A DNA stretch of 64,000 bases, from the NCBI RefSeq assembly GCF_030272615.1, contig NC_081415.1, forward strand, positions 187,614,270 through 187,678,269. The letters run 5' to 3'. The stretch is from Cryptomeria japonica (taxonomy: Eukaryota; Streptophyta; Pinopsida; Cupressales; Cupressaceae). Shown here one piece after another: positions 11,820-22,980 of this stretch; the first letter of the stretch is position 1; every line of letters starts with the position of its first letter. Below the pieces are notes generated by a model. That model worked only from the letters and a program-made list of their open reading frames with translations. It searched no databases and was not told where the DNA came from. The position numbers and the translations under genes were made by a program.

Positions 11820-13400
11820 AGGTTATTAGAAATTACTAATGTGTATTTGAGTGGCGCAGGAAAAGATTACCCATGTGACCATGGAAATATTATGGAGAAC
11901 CAAACCTAGACCTATGTATGTTCGTAAAACCAGGGTTTGTCTATTTGGAGAGACAACACCCCATTGTGTCGTATTTTATTCGTAATAGTAGATGATGCAT
12001 GTGTGTTAAATGTTATTTATTTGATCTATTTAAATCCAACAAGAGACAAGATTTCATGTGCAATTTTGTAAAGGTATTTTATTTGCGTCACTGGACACGT
12101 GTTGATTTATGTTTGAGTTTTTAAATTCGTCTCTTGGAGGGAATTGTTTAACTATAGCTTTTTCAATTAATGTAATGTGATTCCATAAATGCCTTGGGTA
12201 AAGAATCTTTGGGATGGCCAACATAGGTTTGACCCGAAAATAAACTTCAGAGGGGTTTAAAAAGGGCTAAATGGACACCTAGGAGTAGTTTAATAGGGTT
12301 TCCCAAAGCCCATAAGGTATACCTAAGGGTTAGGGGTAATTTTAGGCAAGTTTCTACTTCCATGTGACCTTTTAGACACCCTAAAAATTGACTTTTCTAA
12401 GCTGTGCGAAAATTGAAGTTTGAAGACTTGAACTAAGTTGTGAACCTTCCTTTTTGAATGAGAGTCCCTTTCCCATTTTACCTTACTTTTCTTTTCAGTT
12501 TTAGAAACTTGAGAGAACTCACACTAGTGTCTTCTTAAGAAAGAAAGAGAGATTTTTGGGGTAATCACCCACTCTCCATTTTTGGAGACAAAAGAATTTT
12601 GTAAAGAAAAAGATAGATTTTGGATTGACAATTTCGGCTAAGGGTAGAAAGAGAAGAACTGTGGAATTGGGCTGCTCATCCTCAACAAAACTAGCATACC
12701 TTTGGGCAGTTTAAGGTTGGTTTTTTTAATTTTTCTTATAATATTTTCTTGTTGCATGTTGTTTTGAAAGAAATGCTTGTGTAAAAGACTTGTTTTCGTG
12801 TATGTATTTCTTGGAAATTTATTTGGTGTTTTATGCTTATGCCATGTATGTGTTTTGGGAGTAATCAAGACCTCCTACTCTTGGGAGAGAGGAGGGTCTT
12901 GTGGGTGGTAGAAGTGATAGCCCTCGAGTGAGAGGCTCTTGTTATGAGAGTGATCACAAGGGATTCTAAGTGACCCTTACTGCATGGCTTGTTTATGCAT
13001 TGGGGGTCATAAGGAGGGAAATAAGGCATGAATGCCTTGGGGGGCATAAGGAATGTGGGGTTGTTACACTTGATGTATTTGGATTGCCATGAGGTGGCTA
13101 TATGTTTTGGTTTGCCATGAGGTGGCTATATGTTTTACCATACTTGCAGTCTCCTCAGGGTACTTGGTCCACTACCACCCTTGAAAAGACATCACATTGT
13201 GTGGTGCAGTGTAGCCTGGGTTGGGAATGTGATTGTGGTTGTTTTCCCTTGTTTATTTGAGTTTTCATGTGTGTTACCTATCTAGGGCTTGGTTCTCCGA
13301 GCTCGAGGGTGGCTACTAGTTAGCCTAGGCTGGGAGGTGAGCACTCCATGGTCATAGCATTGATTTATTTGCAGGTTGTTGAAAGGAAAGAAAAGGACAA
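11820..13400 (+). repeat. Segment shared with the repeat at 30240-31388
   Basis: Blocks such as CCCATGTGACCATGGAAAT (near 11871), AGAGACAACACCCCATTG (near 11950), GAGAGGCTCTTGTTATGAGA (near 12930) and CCTAGGCTGGGAGGTGA (near 13323) recur in reverse orientation at 30340-31060. The other copy lacks most of 12010-12830. Within this copy GCCATGAGGTGGCTATATGT is duplicated with a 28-bp period (13081-13136). Confidence 0.75.
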
Positions 13401-14164
13401 GTAGAAGTTGTTGTCTTAATTGTTTGCAGAAAAAGATTTAGAAATGGAGTAATTGATATTATAAGTGCAGAAATGTAAAAAGAAACTATATGTTGTATCC
13501 ATTTAGGAAAGAAGATGTATCTAATTTAATTGAAGTCCTCATTCAATAGGAATGAGGGACTAGTTTGGGTATTTCACCCTCTTGTAATAATGTCTATATT
13601 GGATTCTAAAACTGCCTTAAATAATTGCATTATTTCTGTTAATTTAATATTGCATAAATGAAAAGATCCTGTCGAATATCAATTTACATTTTTCTTAAGA
13701 TTTTAATGCTTGCATGCATGTTTATTCTGAAAATAAAAATCAGACTATTTTCTATACATATCTCTAAGTTTTAAATTAATTAATAAAACATTTACCTACT
13801 ATTTAAATTATTGAATTCCGTCATTTATATAAATGCTGTTTAAATTATTGAATACTGTAAATTACTTAATTACAGAAAATAAAATCTAACGATTAAATGG
13901 ACTAAATGATTTAAAATAATTTCATATTTCTATAGTTGTTGCTTATTCATTAAAATTTGTCATTTGGATAGTTGTTGTAAAATTATCAGACTCTGACATT
14001 TATTTAATGCAGAAATAAATTCTATAGTTAATCAGATTTAATGGGAATGAATAAATTTTTTAAAATGTCGTTCTAAGTATATCCAATGCTGTTAATTTCT
14101 TATTTTTATAAAAAGAAAACCTATATTTAGTTAGCCTATTTATTTCCTTTAGAAACTAGGAAAT

Positions 14165-14300
14165 TAATGAGAATTCCAAAACATAAGCATATAAATAAAT
14201 ATATATAAATATATAAATACATATATATATATATATATATTCAAATATATTATTTTATTTTTAAATTTAAGAAAATATATATATATATATATAAAAATAG
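14165..14300. repeat. AT-rich microsatellite
   Basis: ATATAAATAAATATATA and (AT)n runs directly left of the GC-rich hairpin cluster. Confidence 0.7.
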
Positions 14301-14439
14301 GGTTCGGTCGAGCCACTGTGCTAAGCACAGTGGTCAGCGGAAGGGCCGAACCACTATGCTTAGCATAGTGGACGGCGCAGCTGGGAGCTGCCACTGTGGC
14401 ATCCCACAGTGGTCGCCGCCACTGTGCGAGTCCATAGTG
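14301..14439. repeat. Cluster of GC-rich hairpins
   Basis: Successive near-perfect hairpins share the arm CCACTRTG. Hairpin 1 (14313-14333) has 10-bp arms CCACTGTGCT and AGCACAGTGG with a 1-nt loop. Hairpin 2 (14351-14371) has arms CCACTATGCT and AGCATAGTGG with a 1-nt loop. Hairpin 3 (14391-14412) has 9-bp arms CCACTGTGG and CCACAGTGG with a 4-nt loop. A fourth (14419-14439) is imperfect. GGTTCGG (14301-14307) and CCGAACC (14346-14352) form an outer stem around hairpin 1. The paired change G-to-A in one arm and C-to-T in the other between hairpins 1 and 2 preserves pairing. A 126-codon minus-strand frame across it has no recognisable protein features. Confidence 0.85.
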
Positions 14440-14572
14440 AGCGGTGTCCCCGGAGTCACCACTGCTTGCCTTCCCCGCACCCTCCATAAAACCACGCCTG
14501 CATGACATGGCCGCCGCTCGCTCATAGCCCCCTGCACAATCCAAGTTTCAAATAATTTTTTTTTTTATAAAA

Positions 14573-14594
14573 CCCTAGCCGGTTAAGGCTAGGG
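14573..14594. repeat. Perfect 8-bp inverted repeat
   Basis: CCCTAGCC, GGTTAA loop, GGCTAGGG. It lies right of the hairpin cluster after a T-rich run (about 14555-14567). Confidence 0.7.
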
Positions 14595-14705
14595 TAATAT
14601 GGACAATAAGAAAAAAATGAATAAAATAAAGAGTGATATATTTTTATAGTAATAAAATTAGGGTATCCATGGTTGTTTTATATAATGTGAAACATATTTA
14701 AAGTT

Positions 14706-14725
14706 TATATATATATGTATTTAGG

Positions 14726-14759
<34 letters not shown>

Positions 14760-14894
14760 CATATATACATATGTATATATATATACATATGTATACATAT
14801 ATACATATGTATATATATATATATGTATATATGTATATATATGTATATATGTATATATATTTATATACACATATATATATAACATATATATAGA
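14706..14894. repeat. (TA)n/(CATATA)n microsatellite
   Basis: About 190 bp of alternating TATATA, CATATG and GTATAT units. A 74-codon minus-strand frame of Tyr, Ile, Tyr and Thr here is a repeat by-product. Confidence 0.85.
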
Positions 14895-15807
14895 TTTAGA
14901 GCGAGATAAAATTATATGAGCGAATTGGGTATATTGTACCAACATTTGTTAAGGAAAAATATAAATAATTTAATTATATATATATGACTTCTTTTTATAT
15001 AGTTTATTATATAATAATGTTTACCTTACCTTAGACATTTAATGATAATGTTGTTTAAGGATAAATGGTAGATCTGATATTTTATGAGGTGTTTATTTGT
15101 TAGACTTAAGGGTATGAAACAAAAGGATGTATTTAGATTTTATTACTACTTTGGGGTTTATTCTAAATATAGGTTTGTGAGATTAAACCTTACGGGACAA
15201 ATATCATTATGAATTTAATCAACTCTTCAATTGGTTAAAATTAATCATAATTTAATTAATGATAGACATCTATAAGCCAAGAGCTAGGACTAAATTTAAT
15301 TAGTTCCTTGAAGCAATAAATGATTATTGGAAACAAATCGTACCTCATCAATTTGTTTAGGGAGTGGATTAGAATTAAGTTATGGGTTAAAATTGAGGAA
15401 ATAAAATAATAATAATAATTCTTTTAATATTCCACATTTAAATTAAAATATTAAGAAAGGATGTATTAACAGGATTGAGGAAATTTGATATGTAATAAAT
15501 AATTAATGATGAACCAAGTAATTATGTTAATGTCTAATTAGAAGAGATGGATTTAATTATGTACTAATAATCGCAACCAAAATAAAAGGGGACTTTTGAG
15601 TGAATTTATTATTACTCTTATAAATTTATTTTGAACCGCTTGATAATAGGAGTTATCGTAATTGTTATAATAGTATTTAATATCATTTAAAAATTAGCTT
15701 GGAACATCTTGTTGAGTTGTCGCAACTATTTAAGTGATGGTTGCATGTAATTAAGTGTTTCAAAAAAAATTTGTTGGTTATGTTTTGCCCAAAAGTTTGG
15801 GCATGAC

Positions 15808-15814
15808 AGATGCT
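15808..15814. repeat. Right target duplication AGATGCT
   Basis: Second copy of the 7-bp direct repeat. The integrase reading continues immediately after it (TAGTTGGAGAG). Confidence 0.8.
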
Positions 15815-16566
15815 TAGTTGGAGAGAAAAACTAAACTTGGGACTTGATTCTTGCAAAACTAGAATTTTCCTACAATAATTCAGTGAATAGGAGTACCAGA
15901 AGAACACCATTTGAGATTGTTACCAGAGTACACCATAGAGGCATATAAGAATTAAGAGACATCGGTAATGAGGATAAGCAAAGTGTAGAAGCAAGGGAAT
16001 TTGCAAAGCATATGAAGACAATAAATAATTAGGTTAAACAACATTTGGAGGACATAGACAACAAGTATAAGGAGAAAGAAAATGAGAAGAGAAGAAATAA
16101 GGAATTTGAAGTTGTCGATGAAGTGATGGTGTATCTGAGAAAAGAGAGATTCCCAGTCGAAACCTATAACAAGTTGAAGATGAAGAAGTTTGGACCTTGC
16201 AAGATCTTGAGGAAATTCAATTTCAAAAATGCATATGAAGTGGAGTTACTGGATACTTTAGGTATTTTCGTTGTATTCAACATTACAGATTTGTATCAAT
16301 ATCATGAGGTAGAATTAAATGGAGACAGTGCATCAAACTTGGAGAACTAGATACCCCAGAAGGTATCAGACTAGATTGAAGAGATTTTGGATAGCAGAAT
16401 TGGGCGTAGCAGTCGTAGCAAGTAGTAAAGAGAGTATCTTGTGAAGTGAAAAGGCAGACTAGTTGAAGATTCATCATGGATTTATCAGGCTGAGTGGACC
16501 ATCTCGGTATTCCTTTAGCCCCAGCAAAGTGAGGGACTCACTTTTCAATCAAACTTAGATGTTTGA
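15815..16566 (+). pseudogene. Chromovirus integrase C-terminus and chromodomain
   Basis: Resumes the integrase broken at 11259. Landmarks are LEFSYNNSVNRSTRRTPFEIV, then from 16045 an open frame with [30 protein letters not shown] and [12 protein letters not shown], the usual gypsy integrase C-terminal fold. After a stop at about 16350 the same frame reads a chromodomain (IEEILDSRIGR, YLVK, then a TGA where Trp is expected, then KGRLVEDSSWI). A chromodomain tethers the integration complex to methylated histone tails. Stops at several Gln and Trp positions disable it. Confidence 0.8.
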
Positions 16567-17353
16567 TGTAGGAGAATCCCTGGTTCTTGACAATCTTGCA
16601 TCAATAAAAAATATATTCCTTTCAATTTGTTTCCTATTTTACAGTTTCAGTATTTCTTTCAGTATTTCATTCTGTTTGCTCACTAGATGTTGTGGAGCTG
16701 GATTTGGTTCATGGACATGTTCATCAATCTTATTTGTAGTCCACAGGATGTTTGGATCTTTTTTTGGCAAGTTATCACTTCCAAAATATGGGACAATTTT
16801 CTTTCCTATGTACCAGAGTCGCCTGGACCTATTTGCTATTGGTGATTCTTGTGGATCCTTATTGTTGTTTCCAACATTCCTTAGTTTGTGACCAACCTTA
16901 CTTTTGGGTCCGCACATCATTCTATGTTGTTTTCAGAGGGATTCCTTGGCGGAGGCTAACCTTGTGTTCTAGACATTTTATTTTTCATTCTTCAGTGTTT
17001 GTTCCTTCTTGGGCTGACGTGGATCACTTTGGAGCTTGCATTTCATATAAATCATTGTATTTGTAGTTCTAGAATAAATTAAGATAGAATAGATCAAAGA
17101 TAGAAGAATAATTATAAGTCTTCGAGATCCAGAGTTGGCTAACATTCTTTCTTGAGCCTGGATGTTGTGTAATCAGGCCTGTGAGCCGTATCTATGAGCC
17201 TAGATGTTGCTGGTAGTTTGATATCAAATTTTATGATACAATAAGGACTAATTCTGCATTGCCTCCATCGCACTATGTTGTTTGTGTTGTGTTTGATTTT
17301 TTGGATGATCCAGATTGTTCTCTTTGAGGACCCTCCTAACCTTGACTGGACCA
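16567..17353 (+). repeat. 3' LTR of the chromovirus
   Basis: From TGTAGGAGAATCC to TTGACTGGACCA, collinear with 6477-7281 apart from a small deletion near 16860. TATA box at 17046-17052. Frames on both strands are by-products. Confidence 0.8.
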
Positions 17354-17939
17354 AGTGGAGATAGAAAGAATAGGGGAGATCCAACAAATAGATACAAAAA
17401 AGTACCCAAAACCAAGATAGAAGAACCCTAGACCAAGGAACTTCGAGCTTCATGGTCTAGGACTTGGGAACTTTGAGCATCTTGGTCCTCAGAAGTTAGA
17501 ACACTAGAGTGTGCTTGGCAACCAAGTCCACTAAATCCAACTTCAAGTTTTAGTCATAGGTGCACCTCTATATTTCCTATTCATTTTTGTGCATGTTACA
17601 ATGTTTTTGTTTATGCATCAAGGTATTACAACCTTTTAGGTTTTCATTTACATCATATCTAAATCCTAATTTAACATCATCTCAAATCCATACACTTTCC
17701 AAAGTAGTGAAGGAATAGAAGCCCTAAGGTACTATTTGACTCTCTTTATCAAGAGTTAGTTAAATTAATCACATCTTTGTGGCTTTGTATTCCAATGTTT
17801 GTGTGAAAGTATATCTTTTCCTTAATCACACCTTTCTTTATTTTTACATTAGACACCACATATTCATGGATACTTACATAATGTCAAGGTCTTGTAGGAT
17901 AACCATGAAAACACAAGGAATACTCAAAAGTACCCCTCA
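17354..17939. other. Intergenic sequence, no gene seen
   Basis: GAACTTCGAGCTTCATGGTC near 17440 is repeated in degenerate form about 30 bp on (GAACTTTGAGCATCTTGGTC), a small local duplication. No coding signal was recognised. Confidence 0.4.
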
Positions 17940-18760
17940 TATATCTACTTAACTACATCCCAATGCACCCATCCATGATTAGGGATACATAGACTTCAAA
18001 CTCACATGACTTGGGAAATTTTTGTTCTATTATAGACCATGACATACATAAGACAACCAACAACAGTTGCATAAGGAACATTGGTCTTGTCCTCTACCCC
18101 ATTCAAAGATTTTGGGCAATCCTTCATAGATAAATTTCATCATTATTCCATAGGAACTATCGTTGATCTACAACTTGTCATGTTTAATATTTCTAACATA
18201 GAACTCACATACTCTAGCTTAACCCAAGATTTCAAATAGATTTATCATTTCATTTCAAACTGGGCTAACGACTAATACTTCAAGTCAGATTACAAAGATC
18301 CATCCCAAAAGAGAAACATATCATCTACATATAATAAAATACTAAGAATGTGGCCACTATTTGTTTTGAAATAAATACAATGATCAAATTTACCTTTGAA
18401 ATTTTAAACCCAACACTTAGGTATCAAAATTTTGGTACCACAACCTAGGAGACTGTTTGAGATCATATTAGGACTATTCAAGTTGCAAAACTAGATTTTA
18501 TTTACCTTTTACCATGAAATTATTAAGCTACTATGACAAATAGATTTCTTCCTCCAAATCACCATGAAGGAATGCTATCTTCACATACATCTATGCAATT
18601 TTCCAATTATAGGTTGTAGAAAGTGATAACACAAACCGAATAGATGTCATCTTTGTAATGGGAGATAAAATATATAATTTGTAATCTATTCCCTCAACCT
18701 ACAAGTACCCCTTTGCAACCAATTGTACTTGTTGTCACAAGGATTTGCACATGAGAGCTT
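17940..18760 (-). pseudogene. Heavily decayed Ty1/copia reverse transcriptase
   Basis: No long open frame, but the minus strand read across frames gives copia landmarks in the right order. These are a diverged LVAKGYLQVEG-like stretch (about 18700-18745), DVCEDSIPSW resembling DVKTAFLHGDLEEE (about 18560), LLYVDDM (about 18310-18340, the catalytic YVDD), and YATVVGCLMYVMVYNRTKI (about 18040-18100), which matches the conserved GSLMYAM..TRPDI of copia pol. Many stops and shifts mean it is ancient. Family call is from motif order only. Confidence 0.65.
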
Positions 18761-20984
18761 AGCTGGAAGCTTAGCAATCCCATGAAACATGGGAACATCT
18801 TCGAGCCTATGAGTTGCTCATAGTGAAGATGGACCTCCAGATTATGGGTTGGCTCCCCTTTAGATATCATAAGAACTAATGACTTGATTGAGAAAAGGGA
18901 TAGAAGTATGCTACAAAACTAAAACTAAACTAAGAAGATGATACACTAATGATCAAAGGACTTGATTTTCTATTGAACTTACAAAAAATTCTCAACTACG
19001 AAGCTATCTCTACTCACAACTCATCTATACATGTTTTGCATTAATATTTCATGTGAAAGGTTTGGATGTTTATTGTTTGATTGAAGGAAAAAAATGATTA
19101 TTTCACAACATTCATTCAACAAAAAAAAAAATGCACAATCCATGACCTGCACTATAACATGTTGTTCTTTGAATCAAGCATTGAAATAATAAGATAGAAA
19201 TGAAATATTTTCAACAAAATCATAATATTTTTATCTAAATTACTCACATATAATGCTAGAACAAAAGATCGTTTGAAAAGGAACTAATCTTCTTTATTGA
19301 GAAATAGAAGTCTTTTTCATTACAAGTCTAAAAAACTTTACATAAATCTAAAAAATACTCATAAGACAATGTGTTACAAAGTATAGATGTTGCTTCTATA
19401 GAAAAAACAAACTCAAAACTAAGAAGAAAAGTAGGAAAATGACTTATATCTAGAAGGAGCTCCAAAATATTTGAATTTTAAATTGTTGGTTGTCTTTGAC
19501 TTGATTTTTGACTTCTCCAACCCCTCAAAATCAAGTATTAACTAGTTGTGAGTCACCCTTTTCAGCGGCTGGGCAAGATGACATGAAAATTCCTCAAAAA
19601 GAGGGCTGGAACAGAGGTTTAGTGGCTGTTAACTATCTCAAAACTCCCCTTGGGTGATGAATAATTCTTGGGGGCCTTCAAATTAGGTGTAGAATTATAG
19701 ATAAGTCCTTGAAAACTCTTTCAAAATTAGGGATCTCTCTTTGAACGACCCTATTGGCTCATCTTTGAAAATTTGAGCCTGCATTAAAGATTGATTTGAA
19801 TTTGAAATTCAAATCTCACTATCTTATTCCATGAAATTTTCTTTGATGATTACGATGGTTATCTTTTCATATCTTTTCACTATTATCAACCATCCTTTCC
19901 CATAGGGGATTGTACTTTAATTAGAGTGACTGTGATGTTCTCTTTGTGTCCATTGTAGTAAGCTTCTTTGTAATCCTTCCCTGCTCTAAGGTCCATAAAC
20001 TATTCTTTCTGATGGTTAGTCACAAATGTCTTGACATTTTCAAGTTTGCCCTTATTGAATGCATCACTATCACTATATTATTGATCTTTTCTTTTATGAT
20101 CCACAAGCCCATCTGTCTCTATTGATGCTACAAACACAATGACTTTGTTGTCTTAAAATGTTATGATGGATTCTATTACATGAAATTTTCTCATATGATT
20201 GTCTCTATTATTTGTTTGAATACCCTCACTAGAGAACAAAGCTTATCCTTATTCCCATCCATCAAAATTTCTTGAACCGTGACCTTTAGAAACATTTTCC
20301 TCTTAAACTATGATTGTCTTTTACTTGAAGTTGCTTACTATCTTCATGGCTACAATAATACTTCTTTTACTATTTTTTGGTGATTGTGCAAGGTTGTCAC
20401 TTTCTTTCAAACTTTTGAAACTTAGTTATCCTTCTTTCTCTACTGATGGTTGCTATTAACCTTATATGGAGGCTACCACAAAAATAGAAAGCAATCCAAA
20501 CATTCACTATTCACTTTTACAATCACACAGACCCTTCTGAGACTATAAACTACATTTATTACTATACTCTTTGAGTGCATTTCTCTCTCTCTGACCTAGG
20601 TTGCTATCAATGTCTTCTTTGAGGGCTATACATGGTTTGTGCCTTAATACAAAGGCAACTTCCCAAATGTATACTAAGGACAAGAAAACTTTCACTATGT
20701 TGTTCAAAAGCATTGAACATCTTGCATCTATATTTAGATATTCCTCCTCTTAGGGATATGATCCTAACATAGAATAGAGAAGATTCACAAATCAAATAAA
20801 ACAAAGACCCAAGAATGATTTAAAATAAACAAACCTTCTCTAAGAGATAAAGACTTGTATGCCCTTCCCACGAGCTCTTCTTTATTAAAGGAGTGTATTT
20901 CATGTTCCTCAAACTTCTTAATGACTTCTCGACTTCTTGAAAATGGGGAGTTTGGCCATCATGAGAGGTTGGTTACAACAAGAA
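18761..20984. other. Gene-free sequence between copia fragments
   Basis: No credible frame on either strand. A short minus-strand frame at 20607-20804 has no recognisable features. The stretch may be part of an insertion that separated the copia fragments at 17940-18760 and 22090-22700, but no element ends were found. Confidence 0.35.
20980..20984. repeat. Target duplication AAGAA (left)
   Basis: Perfect match to 21790-21794 on the other side of the solo LTR. Confidence 0.8.
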
Positions 20985-21789
20985 TGTTAGGATTCCCACA
21001 GATACTGAGAGGGGGGGTGAATCAGTATCTAACCAGTATGTGTAATTTCTTAACTTAAAACATGTAGACCATATTATAACAGTGTACCGGTAAGCAATCT
21101 AAATAGTGCAATAAATAGAATTAAAAGCAACCACATGAAAAGCACACCATAACACAATGTTTTAAAGAGGAAACCCGGTGTGGGAAAAACCTCGATGGGA
21201 TTTGTGACCCACAATATTCACTTACTAACCAATAAGAGAATATTACTACTACAAGAGGGGCCTGCACATGCAAGAAGGCCAAGTGCCTAGAGCTCACTGC
21301 TCAATTACAAAAGGGAAGTCTCACTGACTTACAAAATGTATTATATAAATCCAGTGTCTTGTACTGCTTCAGAATAGCATCTATAATGCCAGATTCAGTA
21401 CCAGTTTCTGCTCTGCTTCTTACATAAACCCTTAACCTATATTTTGCATAATAGGTCTGCCTTATTTCACCTAATTACATTCTTCTATCTTTTTTTTAAT
21501 GTCCTACAATGATCTCTTAAATATATGAGTTATTTTACAATGTTTCCAAGTCGGCTTCTAAAGATTTTACAATAATAAACAAAATATAATATAACAAAAA
21601 GTCATATCGGCCTCTGTGCTGGTATGCTTCCTTTCACTGCCGGTGCCGGTGGTCTAAGTGCCAGTGTAGAGTCTTATCTTGCTAGTGTCGGTGTGATGCC
21701 TTGTCGGTGCCATAGGATTGTAAGGTTGCCATCAATGACAAAACCTTCAATCACCTACAATGTCTCATTGGAGTGTGCATATGCCAACG
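20985..21789 (-). mobile_element. Solo LTR of the N2-type element
   Basis: An 805-bp LTR without internal region, flanked by perfect AAGAA duplications. On the plus strand it begins TGTTAGGATTCCCACAGATA and ends GCATATGCCAAC(G), so in its own orientation it starts TGTTGGCATATGC. It matches the LTR of copy C (61507-62274) along its length. It carries the G-tract motif GAGAGGGGGGGTGAATCAG near its own 3' end. Recombination between the two LTRs of a former full element explains the structure. A 78-codon plus-strand frame at 21624-21860 lies across its edge and is not a gene. Confidence 0.9.
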
Positions 21790-21794
21790 AAGAA
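21790..21794. repeat. Target duplication AAGAA (right)
   Basis: Second copy of the 5-bp duplication. Confidence 0.8.
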
Positions 21795-22089
21795 AACTTA
21801 AACATGGAAAAGCTTCTTTGTGGAACAACTCCATCTTCCTTAATAGAAACCCTAGTTTAGCTCATGATATGCGGAAGAATAATACATAAAATGTTTAATG
21901 CACACCTAGACTCTCAGATTCTCTTCACACATTTAAGGCTTCTTTCACTTTGAAATTCAATTTCCCTCTAAATACATGAATTATGACCCTTTGACTCTCA
22001 TTAAACATAGAGGATATAATTTCTTCCCTTCCTTTTAAAAGACCTTAATCGTTAAAGGACTAAGTAAAACCTATCTTAAATGAACCAAA

Positions 22090-22700
22090 GAATTTCAATT
22101 TAATAATTAACTCTTAACCATTGAAATCCTTGAAATTTTTTACCATGAAGACCAAGGACCCTATTTGACATGAAGGGCACAAAATAGGAAATGTTCAGTT
22201 CTTTGTGCTTCTCAAAACTACTATCAGGACCATAGTTTTTCTTGGACACCCATTTACATCCCATGGGCTTATGTCCTTTATGAAAAGGTACCATATTACA
22301 TGTATTATTATTCTTTAAAGAAGTCATCTATTCATCCTTGGATCTCATCTAGGTATCTGCATCACTCATACCTATAGCCTTTCTAATAGTCCTAAGATCA
22401 TCAATGTTAAAGAAATCAAAGGAAAAATACAATTAGAATCTAACATTGAATAACAAAACCTATATGTTTTCCACATAATTCTCATAGACCTCCTTAAACA
22501 TTGAGCTCAAGGTTCTTCTTCTTCTAAATTTTAAAATCTACTAGATCTCTCCTCATCATAATGTCCATTAGGATCTCATAGTTCCTCTTTCTTATACATA
22601 GAGGGAGCCTCAACTACCTCCCTTTTCTATTTATCCCATTTCTCTTGCTATAGCTGAAATGTGTAAGGTTTCATCTCTACGAAGATAACACTTCTACTGT
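22090..22700 (-). pseudogene. Copia pol fragment: start of reverse transcriptase
   Basis: The minus-strand frame 22327-22100 reads MTSLKNNNTCNMVPFHKG, then KPMGCKWVSKKNYGPDSSFE. This is the hallmark start of plant copia reverse transcriptase (SLKxNxTWxLV-P-KP-GCKWVFK-K). Upstream (to about 22700) the broken frame holds LRRSMRIMWKTYRF, like the Ser/Arg-rich linker before the domain. Homology stops near 22200. The next expected block (LVAKGY...) is found only at about 18740, also minus strand, so the two pieces may be one element split by later sequence. Confidence 0.65.
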
Positions 22701-22720
22701 AGACACTAGTACATTTGGAG

Positions 22721-22980
22721 CAGTTTTCCGATGAGCTATGGGATTTGTTTTGTTTTGTCGAATTAATTTGTTTGTTTTTTCAAAAATTACCTCGTGTTCG
22801 TCGAAATTCTGACGTGTTAAAATTTCAAGTCAGAATTCGGACGAAAAACCGACGAACATTTCCAACTGACTATGGGATTTCTTTTGCTTTGTCGGATTAA
22901 TTTTTTTTTTAAAGTATACCCCATTTTTGTCAGAATTTGGACGTGTTGAAATTTCACATCGGCATCCTGATGAACATAGA
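22721..22980. repeat. 134-bp tandem duplication with internal hairpin
   Basis: CTATGGGATTT occurs at 22736 and 22870, a 134-bp period, and both units continue with TTTTG, TTTGTCG.ATTAATTT and then CAGAATT/GACGTGTT.AAATTTCA. The first unit holds an inverted repeat: 22797-22813 pairs with 22829-22845 at 15 of 17 positions. The right unit has decayed at the matching arm. Confidence 0.75.

Larger units (their letters stand above)
11260..15807. mobile_element. 4.5-kb non-coding insertion splitting the integrase
   Basis: Bounded by AGATGCT direct repeats. It starts (T)ATAAGGCCTTCCCC and ends TTTGGGCATGAC(A), with a GCCCAAA/TTTGGGC dyad at 15788-15803 just inside the right end. There is no open frame of transposon type and no internal copy of its ends, so it may be a very long solo LTR or a non-autonomous element. 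A second partial copy at 30240-31388 (minus) has the matching start TATGAGGCCCTACCCC, which confirms the left end as a family terminus. It holds GC-rich hairpins and AT microsatellites, annotated separately. Confidence 0.7.
6477..17353 (+). mobile_element. Chromodomain Ty3/gypsy retrotransposon, old and interrupted
   Basis: A 10.9-kb element with two LTRs (6477-7281 and 16567-17353), a primer site, and gag, protease, reverse transcriptase, RNase H, integrase and a C-terminal chromodomain in the gypsy order. The chromodomain after integrase marks a plant chromovirus. The coding region has frameshifts and more than ten stops, and the integrase is split by a separate 4.5-kb insertion (11260-15807). 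The LTRs differ at roughly one base in five or six by eye and the 3' LTR has a short deletion near 16860, so insertion is old. No convincing 5-bp target duplication remains (AGAGA on the left, AGTGG on the right). Confidence 0.85.

Noticed and set aside
14301-14439. CRISPR-like array
   Set aside because: Only a few irregular hairpins with no equal-length spacers, in a plant nuclear transposon context.
14164-14544. 126-codon minus-strand frame with Ala/Gly-rich start
   Set aside because: It is the hairpin cluster plus an AT microsatellite (Ile-Tyr repeats) read as codons; no domain and no conservation evidence.
14721-14945. Tyr/Ile/Thr-rich minus-strand frame
   Set aside because: Translation of a TATACA microsatellite.
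6472-17358. Target duplication for the chromovirus
   Set aside because: AGAGA and AGTGG flank the LTRs as drawn; only weakly alike, so not claimed.
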